Shown here piece after piece: positions 24,692 to 33,256 of a stretch of DNA of 64,000 nt (positions are counted from its first letter, which is position 1; every line of letters begins with the position of its first letter). The position numbers and the translations under genes are program-made. Under the pieces are notes generated by a model. It did no database searches. It worked only from the letters and a program-made list of their open reading frames with translations, and was not told the DNA's origin. The DNA comes from Oscillospiraceae bacterium (GTDB lineage Bacteria; Bacillota; Clostridia; Oscillospirales; Oscillospiraceae): NCBI GenBank assembly GCA_902795345.1, contig CADBKO010000008.1:1-64000 (forward strand). The letters are read 5' to 3'.

Positions 24692-25624
24692 TTACTTGTT
24701 CAGCGCGGCGATGATGTCGGGCAGCTGGGCGTCCACCTTATCGTTGTCCAGCTGGCAGGTGCCCGCGTTCCTGTGGCCGCCGCCGCCGTATTTCAGGCAG
24801 ATGGCGCCGATGTCCGCGTCGGAAGCCTTGTTGATGATGGATTTGCCGATCATGACGGCGGTGTTCTGCTTCTGGAAGCCCCAGGTCACATGGATGGAGA
24901 TCTGGGTCTCGGGATAGAGGGCATAGATCATGAAGCGGTTGCCCGCGTGGATGATCTCCTCGTTCCGCAGGTCCAGGACCACCACCTTGCCCTCCACCTT
25001 GGCCACCCGGCGGAGCTGGGCGGTGAACTGCTCGGTCTGCTCGAAGTAGAGGTCCACCCGCTCCTTCACGTCCGGCAGCTCCAGGATCTCGTCGATGGTG
25101 TGGTCCATGCAGTAGGTGATGAGCTTCATCATCAGGTCATAGTTGGAGATGCGGAAATTGCGGAAGCGTCCCAGGCCGGTGCGGGGATCCATCAGATAAT
25201 GGAGGAGCACCCAGCCCTTGGGGTTCAGGATCTCGTCGATGGTGAAGTCGGCGCTGTCGCCCTTGTCCACCGCCGCCAGCAGGTCCTCGCTGATACGCTT
25301 GAACTTCTCTTTTCCGCCGTAGTAATCATAGAGCACCCGGGCTGCGCTGCGGGCCTTGGGGTCGATGATGAGCTTCGTGCCGGTCTCCGTGGCTTTCAGA
25401 CGGTCCACCTCGGACTCGTGGTGATCGAAGGCCAGGCCCACCCGGGGGTCGAAGGGGAGATTGGTGGTAATATCGTTTTTGCTGAGTTCGATCTTTCCAT
25501 CCTGCACGTCCTTGGGATGGACGAATTTGATATCCTCGATGATGTCCAGCTCTTTGAGCATCATGGCGCAGGCCAGCCCGTCAAAGTCGCTTCTGGTCAC
25601 AAGACGCATCTTCTGCTGTTCCAT
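24692..25624 (-). CDS. DHH/DHHA1-family phosphoesterase (exopolyphosphatase-like)
   Basis: A 310-residue protein with the DHH motifs: SDFDGLACA near the start, LAFDHHESE, an aspartate set around VDKGDSADF, and the DHHA1 motif YGGGGHRNAGTCQ at the end. Family members cleave polyphosphate, oligoribonucleotides or cyclic dinucleotides. The single DHHA1 motif alone does not tell them apart. Because a diguanylate cyclase and a polyphosphate operon are in the same window, both substrates deserve thought. The ATG at 25624 follows GGGAGG. Confidence 0.85.
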   Translation of the reverse strand: MEQQKMRLVTRSDFDGLACAMMLKELDIIEDIKFVHPKDVQDGKIELSKNDITTNLPFDPRVGLAFDHHESEVDRLKATETGTKLIIDPKARSAARVLYDYYGGKEKFKRISEDLLAAVDKGDSADFTIDEILNPKGWVLLHYLMDPRTGLGRFRNFRISNYDLMMKLITYCMDHTIDEILELPDVKERVDLYFEQTEQFTAQLRRVAKVEGKVVVLDLRNEEIIHAGNRFMIYALYPETQISIHVTWGFQKQNTAVMIGKSIINKASDADIGAICLKYGGGGHRNAGTCQLDNDKVDAQLPDIIAALNK

Positions 25625-25658
25625 AGTTACCTCCCGCATGGAAAATTCTGATACAAGT

Positions 25659-25688
25659 ATTATAACACAGCGCTTTTCTCCTTTTCAA
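25659..25688 (-). promoter_or_regulatory. Promoter of the DHH phosphoesterase
   Basis: On the minus strand TTGAAA (25683-25688) and TATAAT (25659-25664) have an 18-base spacer. Confidence 0.65.
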
Positions 25689-25723
25689 TACAGCCGAGTT
25701 CTTTTTTGCGCCGCGGATTCCTG

Positions 25724-25752
25724 TTGACAAGGGGAGGAGCGGAAAATAAAAT
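25724..25752 (+). promoter_or_regulatory. Promoter of the TPR-DUF4037-DUF4125 cassette
   Basis: TTGACA (25724-25729) and TAAAAT (25747-25752) have a 17-base spacer, 27 bases before the TPR gene start. Confidence 0.7.
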
Positions 25753-25779
25753 GGTAAAAAACGCAAGTGAGGGATAAGC

Positions 25780-26619
25780 ATGGACGCAAAGGAATTCCAC
25801 CGGCAGCTGGACGCCTTTTACGAGGCGGGGGACATCCCCGGCGCCTACCGTTTCCTCCATGAGCAGGAGGCAACGGCCCGGCAGCGGGGGGACGCTGCCA
25901 TGAGCCTGACGGTATCCAACGCCCTCATCGGCCACTGCCGGGAAAACTGCATCTTTGATGAGCTGGAGGGCCACTATGAGGAGGCCCTGCGCTGCCTGGA
26001 CGTATTGGAGATGCGGGGGAGCCTGGAAGAAGCCGCCACCCTGCTGAACGCCGCCACCGGCTTCTGCGTCATGGGGCGGATCGAGGAATCGGAGCAGCTG
26101 TTCGAGGCGGCGGAGGCCCTGTATCTGGCCCTGCTGCCCCCGGGGGACCTGACCCTGGCGGCGGTCTACAACAACCACGGCCTCCTTTACCGGGCCAGGA
26201 ACGAGCGGAAGACGGCCCTGGCCTCCTTCCGGAAAGCCCTGGCGATCCTGGAAGCCGGAAACGGCGCGCCGGACGAGCTGGCCTCCTCAAGGCTGAACCT
26301 GGCCTCCGTCTGCGACGACCTCAGCGAGGCGGAGAAGGCCGTGGAGCTGGCGGCGGCCTATTACGAGACCCCCGACGGGCAGACGGACATCCACCGTTTC
26401 ACCGCCCTGGCCCTCCAGGCGGAGATGGCCTTCCGCCGGGGAGACTATGGCAAGGCGGGGGCGCGCTTCGAGACCATCGCGGAGGAATGGCGGCGCTACG
26501 GCGGGGCGGAGCAGCGCCGGGGCGTGCTGCTGCGCAACGCCCGGTACAGCTATGAGAAGGCGGGGGACGAGGAAGCCTTGGCGCGCATCGACGCCCTGCT
26601 GGCCGAGGTGGGGAAATGA
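25780..26619 (+). CDS. Tetratricopeptide-repeat protein, first copy
   Basis: A 279-residue all-helical protein of about six degenerate TPRs. Clear units include SLEEAATLLNAATGFCVMGR, LAAVYNNHGLLYRARNERKT and RLNLASVCDDLSEAEKAVEL. There is no signal peptide or membrane segment, so it is cytoplasmic. A paralogue of nearly equal length (277 residues) is encoded at 48534-49367 on the other strand, also beside a DUF4037 gene. The stop overlaps the DUF4037 start as ATGA, so the two products are probably made in matched amounts and may bind each other. Confidence 0.85.
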   Translation: MDAKEFHRQLDAFYEAGDIPGAYRFLHEQEATARQRGDAAMSLTVSNALIGHCRENCIFDELEGHYEEALRCLDVLEMRGSLEEAATLLNAATGFCVMGRIEESEQLFEAAEALYLALLPPGDLTLAAVYNNHGLLYRARNERKTALASFRKALAILEAGNGAPDELASSRLNLASVCDDLSEAEKAVELAAAYYETPDGQTDIHRFTALALQAEMAFRRGDYGKAGARFETIAEEWRRYGGAEQRRGVLLRNARYSYEKAGDEEALARIDALLAEVGK

Positions 26620-27521
26620 AGGGCCTCGACCTGGCCCGGCAGCTGTATGAGGAGACGGTCCGGCCCGTGCTGGCGGCGGAATTTCCCATGCAGGAGGGGC
26701 GGATCGCCGTGGGCCTGGCAGGCCCCGGCTCCGAGTGTTACGGGTTCGACGACGAGATCTCCCGGGACCATGATTTTGCGCCCCGCCTCTGCCTGTGGAT
26801 CCCGGCGGAGGACGCGGAGGAATACGGGGCAAGGCTGCAAAAGCGCTATGAGGAGCTGACTGCCCATCTTCCCGGCGTTTCCGCCCAGGCCCGGGACCGC
26901 TCCGGGGTGATCCCCATCCCGGAATTCTACCGCCGCTTCACCGGCTGCCCCGGCGCGCCGGAAGGGCCTCTCTATTGGCTGCGTGTCTCGGACCACCATC
27001 TGGCCGCCGCCACCAACGGGGAGGTGTTCCGGGATGATCTGGGGGCCTTCACCGCCATCCGGCGGACCCTGCTGCGGGGCTATCCCATCGACGTGATGCG
27101 GAAAAAGCTGGCCGCCCGGCTCTTCACCATGGGCCAGGCGGGGCAGTATAATTATCCCCGCTGCGCCCGCCGGGGGGACACGGTGGCCATGACCCTGGCC
27201 CTGGATGAATTCCTTCGGGCGGCCCTCCAGGCGATCTACCTGCTCAACGGGCGCTACGCCCCCTTCTATAAGTGGCTCTATCGGGGGGCGGAGGAGCTGC
27301 CCCGGCTCCGGGGCACGGTCCTGGCGCTGAAGGAGCTTCTGCTGCAGCCGCCGGAGGAGCGGCAGGCGGGCATCGAAGCCGTCTGCGCCGACATCCAGGA
27401 GGAGCTTTGGCTCCGGGGCCTCAGCGGCTCGGAGGATGATTTCATGGTGAATCAGGCATTTTCCGTGGCTTCGGAGATCCGGGACCCGCAGCTGGCGGGG
27501 CTGGACATCTCCGTGGGCTGA
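26616..27521 (+). CDS. DUF4037 protein, nucleotidyltransferase-like, first copy
   Basis: A 301-residue protein. Residues about 37-55 read GPGSECYGFDDEISRDHDF, which fits the polymerase-beta-type nucleotidyltransferase pattern of Gly-Ser, a spacer Gly, then Ser-x-Asp-x-Asp. The C-terminal half is helical, with MGQAGQYNYPRC and AIYLLNGRYAPFYKW, the region that in kanamycin-type nucleotidyltransferases holds the acceptor. The catalytic pair looks intact, so an enzyme is plausible, but no substrate is known. It is coupled to the TPR gene (ATGA) and followed 19 bases later by a DUF4125-like gene. The paralogue is at 47606-48547. Confidence 0.85.
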   Translation: MKGLDLARQLYEETVRPVLAAEFPMQEGRIAVGLAGPGSECYGFDDEISRDHDFAPRLCLWIPAEDAEEYGARLQKRYEELTAHLPGVSAQARDRSGVIPIPEFYRRFTGCPGAPEGPLYWLRVSDHHLAAATNGEVFRDDLGAFTAIRRTLLRGYPIDVMRKKLAARLFTMGQAGQYNYPRCARRGDTVAMTLALDEFLRAALQAIYLLNGRYAPFYKWLYRGAEELPRLRGTVLALKELLLQPPEERQAGIEAVCADIQEELWLRGLSGSEDDFMVNQAFSVASEIRDPQLAGLDISVG

Positions 27522-27540
27522 CGGAAGGGGAGGAAGAAAA

Positions 27541-28167
27541 ATGGAAAAAGAGAAGCTGATCGACAGCATCATCGAATTGGAATGGCCCATGTTCCGGGAT
27601 GTGAACGGGGACACCCGGGCCGATTGCCAGGAGAATTATCCCATGTTCGTGAATATGCGCACGTCCCAGTTCTCCGCCTGGAACGAGGAGGCCCTTTCCG
27701 CCTATCGGGAGGATCTTCGCTCGGCGGAGGGGGAGGGCCGCAACCTCCTTCGGGACAAGTATATCCACATGATGGCCAGCACGGACCCGGCAGGGTATCT
27801 CCACTTCCTGCCGGAGCTGCCCCCCGTGAGCGAGGAGAAGAAGGCTCTGGTGGAGGAGATCTGGCAGATCATGCTGCCCCAGACCATCGAGCTGCGGCGG
27901 AAATACCCCAATGTGGGGAAGCTGGGGCGGCCCCTGCTGTCCGCCGACGAGCGGAATGGATACGCCTCCGTGGAGACCTATGAAAAGGGGGAGCTGATGA
28001 CCTACGGCGAAAAGACCCTGCGGGCCCTTCTGGCCTGGCTCCGCTCCCAGGCGGAAGCCGGGGTCTCCATCGCGGCGAAGATACAGGAAAACGGCATCCT
28101 CAGCGTGGGCTACGCCTCCATGGAGGAGGCGGAGGAGGACGCCAAAAGACAGCTGGGACTCCGGTAA
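27541..28167 (+). CDS. DUF4125-like protein
   Basis: A 208-residue soluble protein starting MEKEKLIDSIIELEWPMFRDV, followed by CQENYPMFVNMRTSQFSAWNEE and a helical remainder. I recognise it as the DUF4125 type, which I recall as a frequent neighbour of DUF4037. There is no known activity. Conserved aromatic and Cys residues near the N-terminus could form a binding site. It closes the cassette; a strong terminator follows. The second DUF4037-TPR pair in this window has no such third gene. Confidence 0.75.
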   Translation: MEKEKLIDSIIELEWPMFRDVNGDTRADCQENYPMFVNMRTSQFSAWNEEALSAYREDLRSAEGEGRNLLRDKYIHMMASTDPAGYLHFLPELPPVSEEKKALVEEIWQIMLPQTIELRRKYPNVGKLGRPLLSADERNGYASVETYEKGELMTYGEKTLRALLAWLRSQAEAGVSIAAKIQENGILSVGYASMEEAEEDAKRQLGLR

Positions 28168-28183
28168 AACCGGATGACAGGAA

Positions 28184-28225
28184 CGCGGCCCCCGGAAGGA
28201 TCCGGGGGCCGCGCATTTCTTTGTT
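28184..28225 (+). terminator. Terminator of the TPR-DUF4037-DUF4125 cassette
   Basis: A perfect 12-bp G/C stem (CGCGGCCCCCGG and complement) with a six-base loop, then CATTTCTTTGTTTG. Confidence 0.88.
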
Positions 28226-28235
28226 TGTCAGGGGA

Positions 28236-29819
28236 TCAGCCCAAGCCCACGGGCAGGGCGATGAAGTCCTCGGTCCTGATGATCTCCTCATAGGTTTCAT
28301 TATCGTAAACGACGATCATGATCTCCAGGGAATCCAGCGTGTCGGAGCCGGTATCCGCCAGGGACTCGTCATCGACGCTGAGCGAGCCGACAGCCATGGT
28401 GCCGGGATACACCGTCTGATAGAACCAGGGGTAGCTTTCCGTCCCGTTAATCAGCATGTTGGAGAAGTCCACGTCCATCGCCCGGTCGCTCGTGTTTTCA
28501 AGCACGAAGGTGTAATCGGTGCTGGGCCAGTATTCGCCCCGGGTCACGCTGACGAGCTTCAGAGTGAGGCCTTCCTCGGAGAAAATGACGTCGCCGTCGA
28601 TGGTCCGGTACCAATCCTTGTCGTAGTCGCTGGTCCGGATGGTGACGATGTCGCCGGTGGCGATGCGGTCGTAGTTCTCGTCGTTGACGATGATCTGCAG
28701 CTCCAGTTCGCCGATGTATTCGGTCCCCAGCAGGTCCATGGAGGCGTCGTAGATGGAAAGCTCAGCCTCCGCCTCGCTGCCGGCCTCCACCTCGGTATAG
28801 AGGTAGCCGGAGGCGGCATAGCCGTTGATGACGAAGCGGCTGCAATCAACATAGACCATCTTGTCGGTGCTGTTGTCGATGTGGAGGTTCATCACGGGGG
28901 AGAAGTACCCGTCGCTGAAGCCGGTGGCGGTCACGGTGACGCCGGCTTCATCCAGCAGGACCACGGGGCTGTCCAGCTCGGGGAGCTGGATGGGGCTTTC
29001 AATTTCCCAATCGCCTTCGCCCCAGTTGGAGAAGCTGTCCATGAGGTCCAGCCAATCCTGGTAGGAGGCGGTGTCGTAGACTTCGCCGGTCTCGACGTCC
29101 TTGAGCTCCACCACGCTGTTGGGCTCGAAAGCGCCGCTGTAAGCCTGGTAATAGGCGCCGTAGAAGGCAAGGGCAAGGGCGTTGAAGGCTTCGGAGCCGT
29201 CCTCCTGGCTGCGGTCCACTTCGATCTGGAAGGTGGAGTAGTCCTCATTGTGGGTGATGCTGCGGAAGCAGGAAACGGCGTTCTCGCCCTCGATCAGTTC
29301 TCCGAGGGCCTCATCGATCTGGCTGGACAGGTCCGTCAGGAACTGCTGATGGGCCGCCTCCGTCAAAACGAAGACCACGCCGCCGTCCTCCTGGGGATAG
29401 TATTCCTGGGCGCCCATCTCTTCGCACATTCCCTGCAGGTCCTCGTCGGTGACGTCGCCGACGAAGTCATAGGGGACGTACAGGTTCAGGAGACCCACGC
29501 CGGGATCAGGGGCTTCCGTGGGCTTGGGGGCCTCGGTACTGGGCGCAGGCGCGTCGGTAGGCGCGGGGGCTTCGGTACTGGGCGCAGGCGCGTCGGTAGG
29601 CGCGGGGGCCTCGGTACTGGGCGCAGGTGCGTCGGTAGGCGCGGGGGTCTCGGTGGGGGCAGGCGCCTCCGTGGGAGCAGGCGCCTCCGTGGGGGCGGGG
29701 GCTTCCGTGGGAGCTGCCGTCGGCGCCGCCGTGGGCGCAGGGGGCTCTTTGGTGCCGTTGCAGGCCGTCATAGCCAGGACCAGCATCAGCGCCAGCAAAA
29801 GGGCAATCGCTTTTTTCAT
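28236..29819 (-). CDS. Large lipoprotein with Pro/Thr/Ala repeat stalk
   Basis: A 527-residue lipoprotein: signal MKKAIALLLALMLVLAMTAC with the lipobox Cys at 20. A stalk of about 80 residues of TEAPAP/TDAPAP/PSTEAPAP repeats follows. The globular, acidic domain (about 105-527) contains repeated beta segments such as PVMNLHIDNSTDKMVYVD and YTFVLENTSDRAMDVDF, which look like paired beta-sandwich modules. It should stand out from the membrane through the cell wall. No enzymatic motif is seen. It is transcribed alone, facing the terminator of the DUF4125 gene. Confidence 0.8.
   Translation of the reverse strand: MKKAIALLLALMLVLAMTACNGTKEPPAPTAAPTAAPTEAPAPTEAPAPTEAPAPTETPAPTDAPAPSTEAPAPTDAPAPSTEAPAPTDAPAPSTEAPKPTEAPDPGVGLLNLYVPYDFVGDVTDEDLQGMCEEMGAQEYYPQEDGGVVFVLTEAAHQQFLTDLSSQIDEALGELIEGENAVSCFRSITHNEDYSTFQIEVDRSQEDGSEAFNALALAFYGAYYQAYSGAFEPNSVVELKDVETGEVYDTASYQDWLDLMDSFSNWGEGDWEIESPIQLPELDSPVVLLDEAGVTVTATGFSDGYFSPVMNLHIDNSTDKMVYVDCSRFVINGYAASGYLYTEVEAGSEAEAELSIYDASMDLLGTEYIGELELQIIVNDENYDRIATGDIVTIRTSDYDKDWYRTIDGDVIFSEEGLTLKLVSVTRGEYWPSTDYTFVLENTSDRAMDVDFSNMLINGTESYPWFYQTVYPGTMAVGSLSVDDESLADTGSDTLDSLEIMIVVYDNETYEEIIRTEDFIALPVGLG
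29526..29642 (-). repeat. Three 39-bp tandem repeats inside the lipoprotein stalk
   Basis: Three nearly identical 39-base units (29526-29564, 29565-29603, 29604-29642) differ at only one or two bases. Each codes for 13 stalk residues (PAPSTEAPAPTDA). Shorter TEAPAP-coding units continue to about 29745. Confidence 0.9.
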
Positions 29820-29898
29820 TCTTTCACATACCTCTTTCTCATGATTGTCGCTTGGGATTTGCTTCTATCGGTTCGGCCAAAGCCTGGCCGCAGCCGTC

Positions 29899-31893
29899 TT
29901 AAATGGTCCTCGCCACTTCAAAGGCCTGGAATACCGCATCCCGGATCTCGCCGGATCTCACGGCGTCTCCGATGATGTAAAAGCCGGTCTCGGGGCAGAG
30001 GTGGGCGAATGTCAGGGCTTCGGCCCGCCGGGGCTTCATGCCCACCGCCATCAGCACCGTGTCCGCCGGAAGGTATTTTTCTTCCCCGGTCCTACCGTTT
30101 TGGATGCGCACGCCGTCGTCGTTGATCTCGCAGAGCTTCCAGCCCAGGAGCCGGGTCACATGACTGGCCTCGCTGAGGGCCAGCAGATCGGAGGCGGCGC
30201 CGGTGCGGAACAGGTCCACCTGCTCGGCCATCTCCACCACCGTCACCTCCTTGCCCTTCTGGGCAAGGCTGATGGAGGCTTCCGTGCCCACGGAGGAGCC
30301 GCCCACAATGACCACCCGCTGCCCGCAGGGAACCTTGCCGTTCTCCGCATCCGGCGCCCAGTGGACATGGGGCTTGTCGGCCCCGGGGACGCCCGGCAGG
30401 ATGGGGTCGGAGCCCAGGGCGGCGATCACCGCGTCGTAGTGCTCTTTCGCCAGCTCTTCCGGCGTGGCCGCCGTGTTCAGCAGCACCCGTGCACCGCAGT
30501 GCTCCGCGAAGTCCTCCATGTATTTCAGGTAGTCCCGCAGGTCGTTCTTGAAGTCCGCCGCCACCGCGTCCCGCACATGGCCGCCCACCTGACTGCCCTT
30601 TTCGTAGAGGGTCACGTCATGGCCCCGCTGCAGCAGCCATTTCATGGCCTCGATGCCCGCCGGCCCGCCGCCGATGACGGCCACCTTCTTCTTCTCGGCT
30701 GCCAGGGGCAGCCGCCCCTCCGGATACTCCTTGAAGCGGCCCCACATGGGGTTCACGCTGCACAGCTTGGCGGTATGGGGGCTGGCCAGGCGGAAGCAGG
30801 AGCAGCGCAGGCAGGGCATATGCTGCCATTCCTTGCCCTCGGCGTATTTCCGGGGCATGTCATAGTCCGCGTGGAGCGCCCGGTTCATGGCCACCAGGTC
30901 CGCCTTGCCCGAGGCGATGATCTCCTCCGCCTGGCCGGGGTCCTTGATGGCCCCCACCACCGCCACCGTCAGCTGGGGATAGGTCCGCTTTACCGCCTCG
31001 GAGAAGTGGACGTTGAGCTGCTGGGGCATGGTGTAGTTGCTCATGAGATAGCGGAGATACCAGGGTTCGCCGTAGAGGTCGTGGAGACCGGCGGAAACAT
31101 GGAGGATGTCCGTCTTGTCCTGGATGTACTTGATGAATTCCAAAGTCTCCGGGAAGCGCATCTGCTCCGGGTGGTGTTCGTCGGCGCTGAGCCGGTATTC
31201 GATGACGAAGTTTTCGCCCACCGCGCCCCGCACCGCCTCCAGCACCTCGCAGGCGAAGCGGGCCCGGTTTTGCAGGCTCCCGCCGTATTCGTCGGTGCGC
31301 CGGTTGTAGTAGGGACTGGCGAACTGGGCGATGAGGTTCCCGTGAGCCCCGTGGATCATGCAGATCTGCATCCCCGCTTCCTTGCAGAAGCGGGCGGCCC
31401 GGGCGTATTTCTCCACCGTCTCCCGGATCTTCTCCTTACTCATTTCGATGGTGGCAACGGGCTCCCGCCCCAGCATCTTCGCCCGGCGCTCCTCCGCCTT
31501 GGTGATGAAGGAGGAGGCGCTGTAAGGGGCATGGCCGATGTTTTCAAAGGCGGTGTCCTTGCCGTTGTGGGTCAGTTCCAGGCTTCCCTGGGCCCCGTAG
31601 ACGGCGCACATTTCCGCGAATTTTCTAAGAGGCATGACACATTCCGGGTCCGACAGCTGCAGCTGCCGGGCTTCGTCGGAGCTCTCCGTGATGTCGATAG
31701 AGCAGTTGCCCACGTTGCAGACGGCCACGCCGCCCCGGGCATACTGCCGGAAATAGGAAACGAAGTCGTCCGTCACAAAGCCCCGGTCGTCCCCGGAGAA
31801 GAAACACCCCGGCGGTGCCTGCTCCAGGTGGTTCTTGAAGAGGACGCCGCGGATCTCGAAGGGGTCGAACACATGGGGATATTTGCACGCCAT
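29899..31893 (-). CDS. NADH:flavin oxidoreductase/2,4-dienoyl-CoA reductase-like flavoprotein, copy 1
   Basis: A 664-residue enzyme of the old-yellow-enzyme plus FAD/NAD domain class (dienoyl-CoA reductase, enoate reductase, BaiCD). The N-terminal TIM barrel has YYNRRTDEYGGSLQNRARF. The 4Fe-4S segment reads CLRCSCFR then LCSVNP; the Cys spacing (CxxCxC) differs from the usual CxxCxxxC. The NAD/FAD half has VAVIGGGPAGIEAMKWLLQRG and VVIVGGSSVGTEASI. The true start is the ATG at 31893, behind AGGAGG. Likely role: reduction of an activated C=C bond under anaerobic conditions. A paralogue (646 residues) lies at 61967-63907. Confidence 0.88.
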   Translation of the reverse strand: MACKYPHVFDPFEIRGVLFKNHLEQAPPGCFFSGDDRGFVTDDFVSYFRQYARGGVAVCNVGNCSIDITESSDEARQLQLSDPECVMPLRKFAEMCAVYGAQGSLELTHNGKDTAFENIGHAPYSASSFITKAEERRAKMLGREPVATIEMSKEKIRETVEKYARAARFCKEAGMQICMIHGAHGNLIAQFASPYYNRRTDEYGGSLQNRARFACEVLEAVRGAVGENFVIEYRLSADEHHPEQMRFPETLEFIKYIQDKTDILHVSAGLHDLYGEPWYLRYLMSNYTMPQQLNVHFSEAVKRTYPQLTVAVVGAIKDPGQAEEIIASGKADLVAMNRALHADYDMPRKYAEGKEWQHMPCLRCSCFRLASPHTAKLCSVNPMWGRFKEYPEGRLPLAAEKKKVAVIGGGPAGIEAMKWLLQRGHDVTLYEKGSQVGGHVRDAVAADFKNDLRDYLKYMEDFAEHCGARVLLNTAATPEELAKEHYDAVIAALGSDPILPGVPGADKPHVHWAPDAENGKVPCGQRVVIVGGSSVGTEASISLAQKGKEVTVVEMAEQVDLFRTGAASDLLALSEASHVTRLLGWKLCEINDDGVRIQNGRTGEEKYLPADTVLMAVGMKPRRAEALTFAHLCPETGFYIIGDAVRSGEIRDAVFQAFEVARTI

Positions 31894-31932
31894 TGCAGTT
31901 CCTCCTTCGGTTTCATTGAATTGATAAACCGT

Positions 31933-31961
31933 ATAATAGCATAAATATGCAGCCGGTTCAA
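31933..31961 (-). promoter_or_regulatory. Promoter of flavin oxidoreductase copy 1
   Basis: On the minus strand TTGAAC (31956-31961) and TATTAT (31933-31938) have a 17-base spacer. Confidence 0.6.
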
Positions 31962-31976
31962 TCATTTTGAAAGAAA

Positions 31977-32009
31977 AGGCAGGGCTGCCCGGTGAGGTCC
32001 GCTCTGCCT
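31977..32009 (-). terminator. Terminator of the alcohol dehydrogenase gene
   Basis: A nine-bp stem (AGGCAGGGC with GCTCTGCCT, one G-T pair) and a 15-base loop is followed on the minus strand by TTTTCTTTC. Confidence 0.55.
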
Positions 32010-32027
32010 GTATCCATTCGATTTGTC

Positions 32028-33101
32028 TCAGAACGTGATGGCCACCTTGATGTTGCCGTATTTGCCGGTGGCGTAGTCGAAGGCGGTCTCCCACTGCTCC
32101 AGGGGGAAGGTCCTGGTCACCACCCCTGCCGTTTTCAGCACGCCCCTGGCCATGTTCTCGATGACATAGGGGTAGCAGTCGGGGCTGAGGTGGCTCCCCA
32201 GCACGTCCAGCTCCTTCTTGTCCCCGATGATGGACCAGTCCAGAGTGGTGGGCTGCCCGAAGACGGAGAACTCCACGAAGCGGCCCAGCTTGCGGATCAT
32301 GTTCATGCCCTGCACCACGCTGGAGGGGTGGCCGGAGCACTCGATGTAGATGTCGCAGCCGTAGCCCTCCGTCATGTCCATGATGCTTTTCACCACGTCC
32401 TCCTTGGCGGGGTTCCAGGCCAGGTCCGCCCCAAAGTCCAGGGCCTTTGCCAGCCGGTTTTCCTGCAGGTCCAGCACGATCAGCTTTTTGGGCTTCTTGG
32501 TGGCGGCGTAGGTGATCATGCCCAGGCCCAGGGTGCCCGCGCCGGATATGACCACGATGTCGTCCTTCGTGATCTGGGCACGGTCTACGCAGTGCTTGGA
32601 GCAGCCGTAGGGCTCGATCAGCAGGGCGCTGCGCAGGGGCAGCTTTTTGGGTACCCGGTGGATGCGGGCGTGCTTCGTGGGGATGCGCACGTATTCCGCC
32701 ATGGCCCCGCAGTAGTCGGTGAAGTAGCCATAAATATAATGGGGCTGGCACATCCAGTATTTTCCGCTTTTGCAGAAGCGGCATTCCCCGCAGGGGGCGA
32801 TCTGCTCCACGGTGAGGCGGTCTCCCACGGCCCACTCCTTCACATTGGCGCCCACCTCGCTGACCACGCCCAGAAATTCATGGCCGGGGATGAAGGGGGT
32901 GCGCACCCAGGGCGCCTTTTCCCCGTTGCCCCAGTAGCTCTCCGCTCCGTGCCAGCACTTCACGTCGCTGGCGCAGACGCCGCAGCCCTCGGTCTTCAGC
33001 AGGATGTCGTCCGGCCCGCATTCGGGGATGGGGTATTCCGGCTCGAAGCGGTAATCGTCCTTCCCGTAGACGACCAGCGCCTTCATGGTCTTCTTCTCCA
33101 T
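32028..33101 (-). CDS. Zinc-dependent medium-chain alcohol/polyol dehydrogenase
   Basis: A 357-residue MDR enzyme. Catalytic zinc ligands sit in GCGVCASD and PFIPGHEFLG. The four-Cys structural zinc site is complete in CGECRFCKSGKYWMC. The NAD-binding turn is VVISGAGTLGLGMITYA. It resembles sorbitol/threonine dehydrogenase-type enzymes; the substrate is probably a polyol or hydroxy acid. An ATG at 33107 is only two bases from AAGGAGG, so the ATG at 33101 (eight-base spacing) is preferred. It is transcribed alone, divergent from the carboxylesterase gene. Confidence 0.9.
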   Translation of the reverse strand: MEKKTMKALVVYGKDDYRFEPEYPIPECGPDDILLKTEGCGVCASDVKCWHGAESYWGNGEKAPWVRTPFIPGHEFLGVVSEVGANVKEWAVGDRLTVEQIAPCGECRFCKSGKYWMCQPHYIYGYFTDYCGAMAEYVRIPTKHARIHRVPKKLPLRSALLIEPYGCSKHCVDRAQITKDDIVVISGAGTLGLGMITYAATKKPKKLIVLDLQENRLAKALDFGADLAWNPAKEDVVKSIMDMTEGYGCDIYIECSGHPSSVVQGMNMIRKLGRFVEFSVFGQPTTLDWSIIGDKKELDVLGSHLSPDCYPYVIENMARGVLKTAGVVTRTFPLEQWETAFDYATGKYGNIKVAITF

Positions 33102-33136
33102 GCTCATGCCCTCCTTGTTGCTTTTTTTATAAACTG

Positions 33137-33165
33137 ATGCTAGTACGCCCGGGGAAAAAAGTCAA
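33137..33165 (-). promoter_or_regulatory. Promoter of the alcohol dehydrogenase gene
   Basis: On the minus strand TTGACT (33160-33165) and TAGCAT (33137-33142) have a 17-base spacer. A separate TATAAT at 33217-33222 faces the carboxylesterase gene on the plus strand but lacks a good -35. Confidence 0.6.
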
Positions 33166-33256
33166 GGGCGGCGGGAAAAAGTGACGATTGATGTGGCACA
33201 AGCGGGGAAAGCATGATATAATCTCTTAATAAATATAACTTGATGGGAGGATCGTT

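Noticed and set aside
29526..29745. Possible CRISPR-like array
   Set aside because: The repeats are contiguous, in frame and without unique spacers; they code for the lipoprotein stalk.
33195..33222. TGGCAC-N17-TATAAT as a clean promoter for the carboxylesterase
   Set aside because: The -10 is perfect but TGGCAC is a poor -35, and the sigma-54 geometry does not fit, so it is not listed as a promoter.
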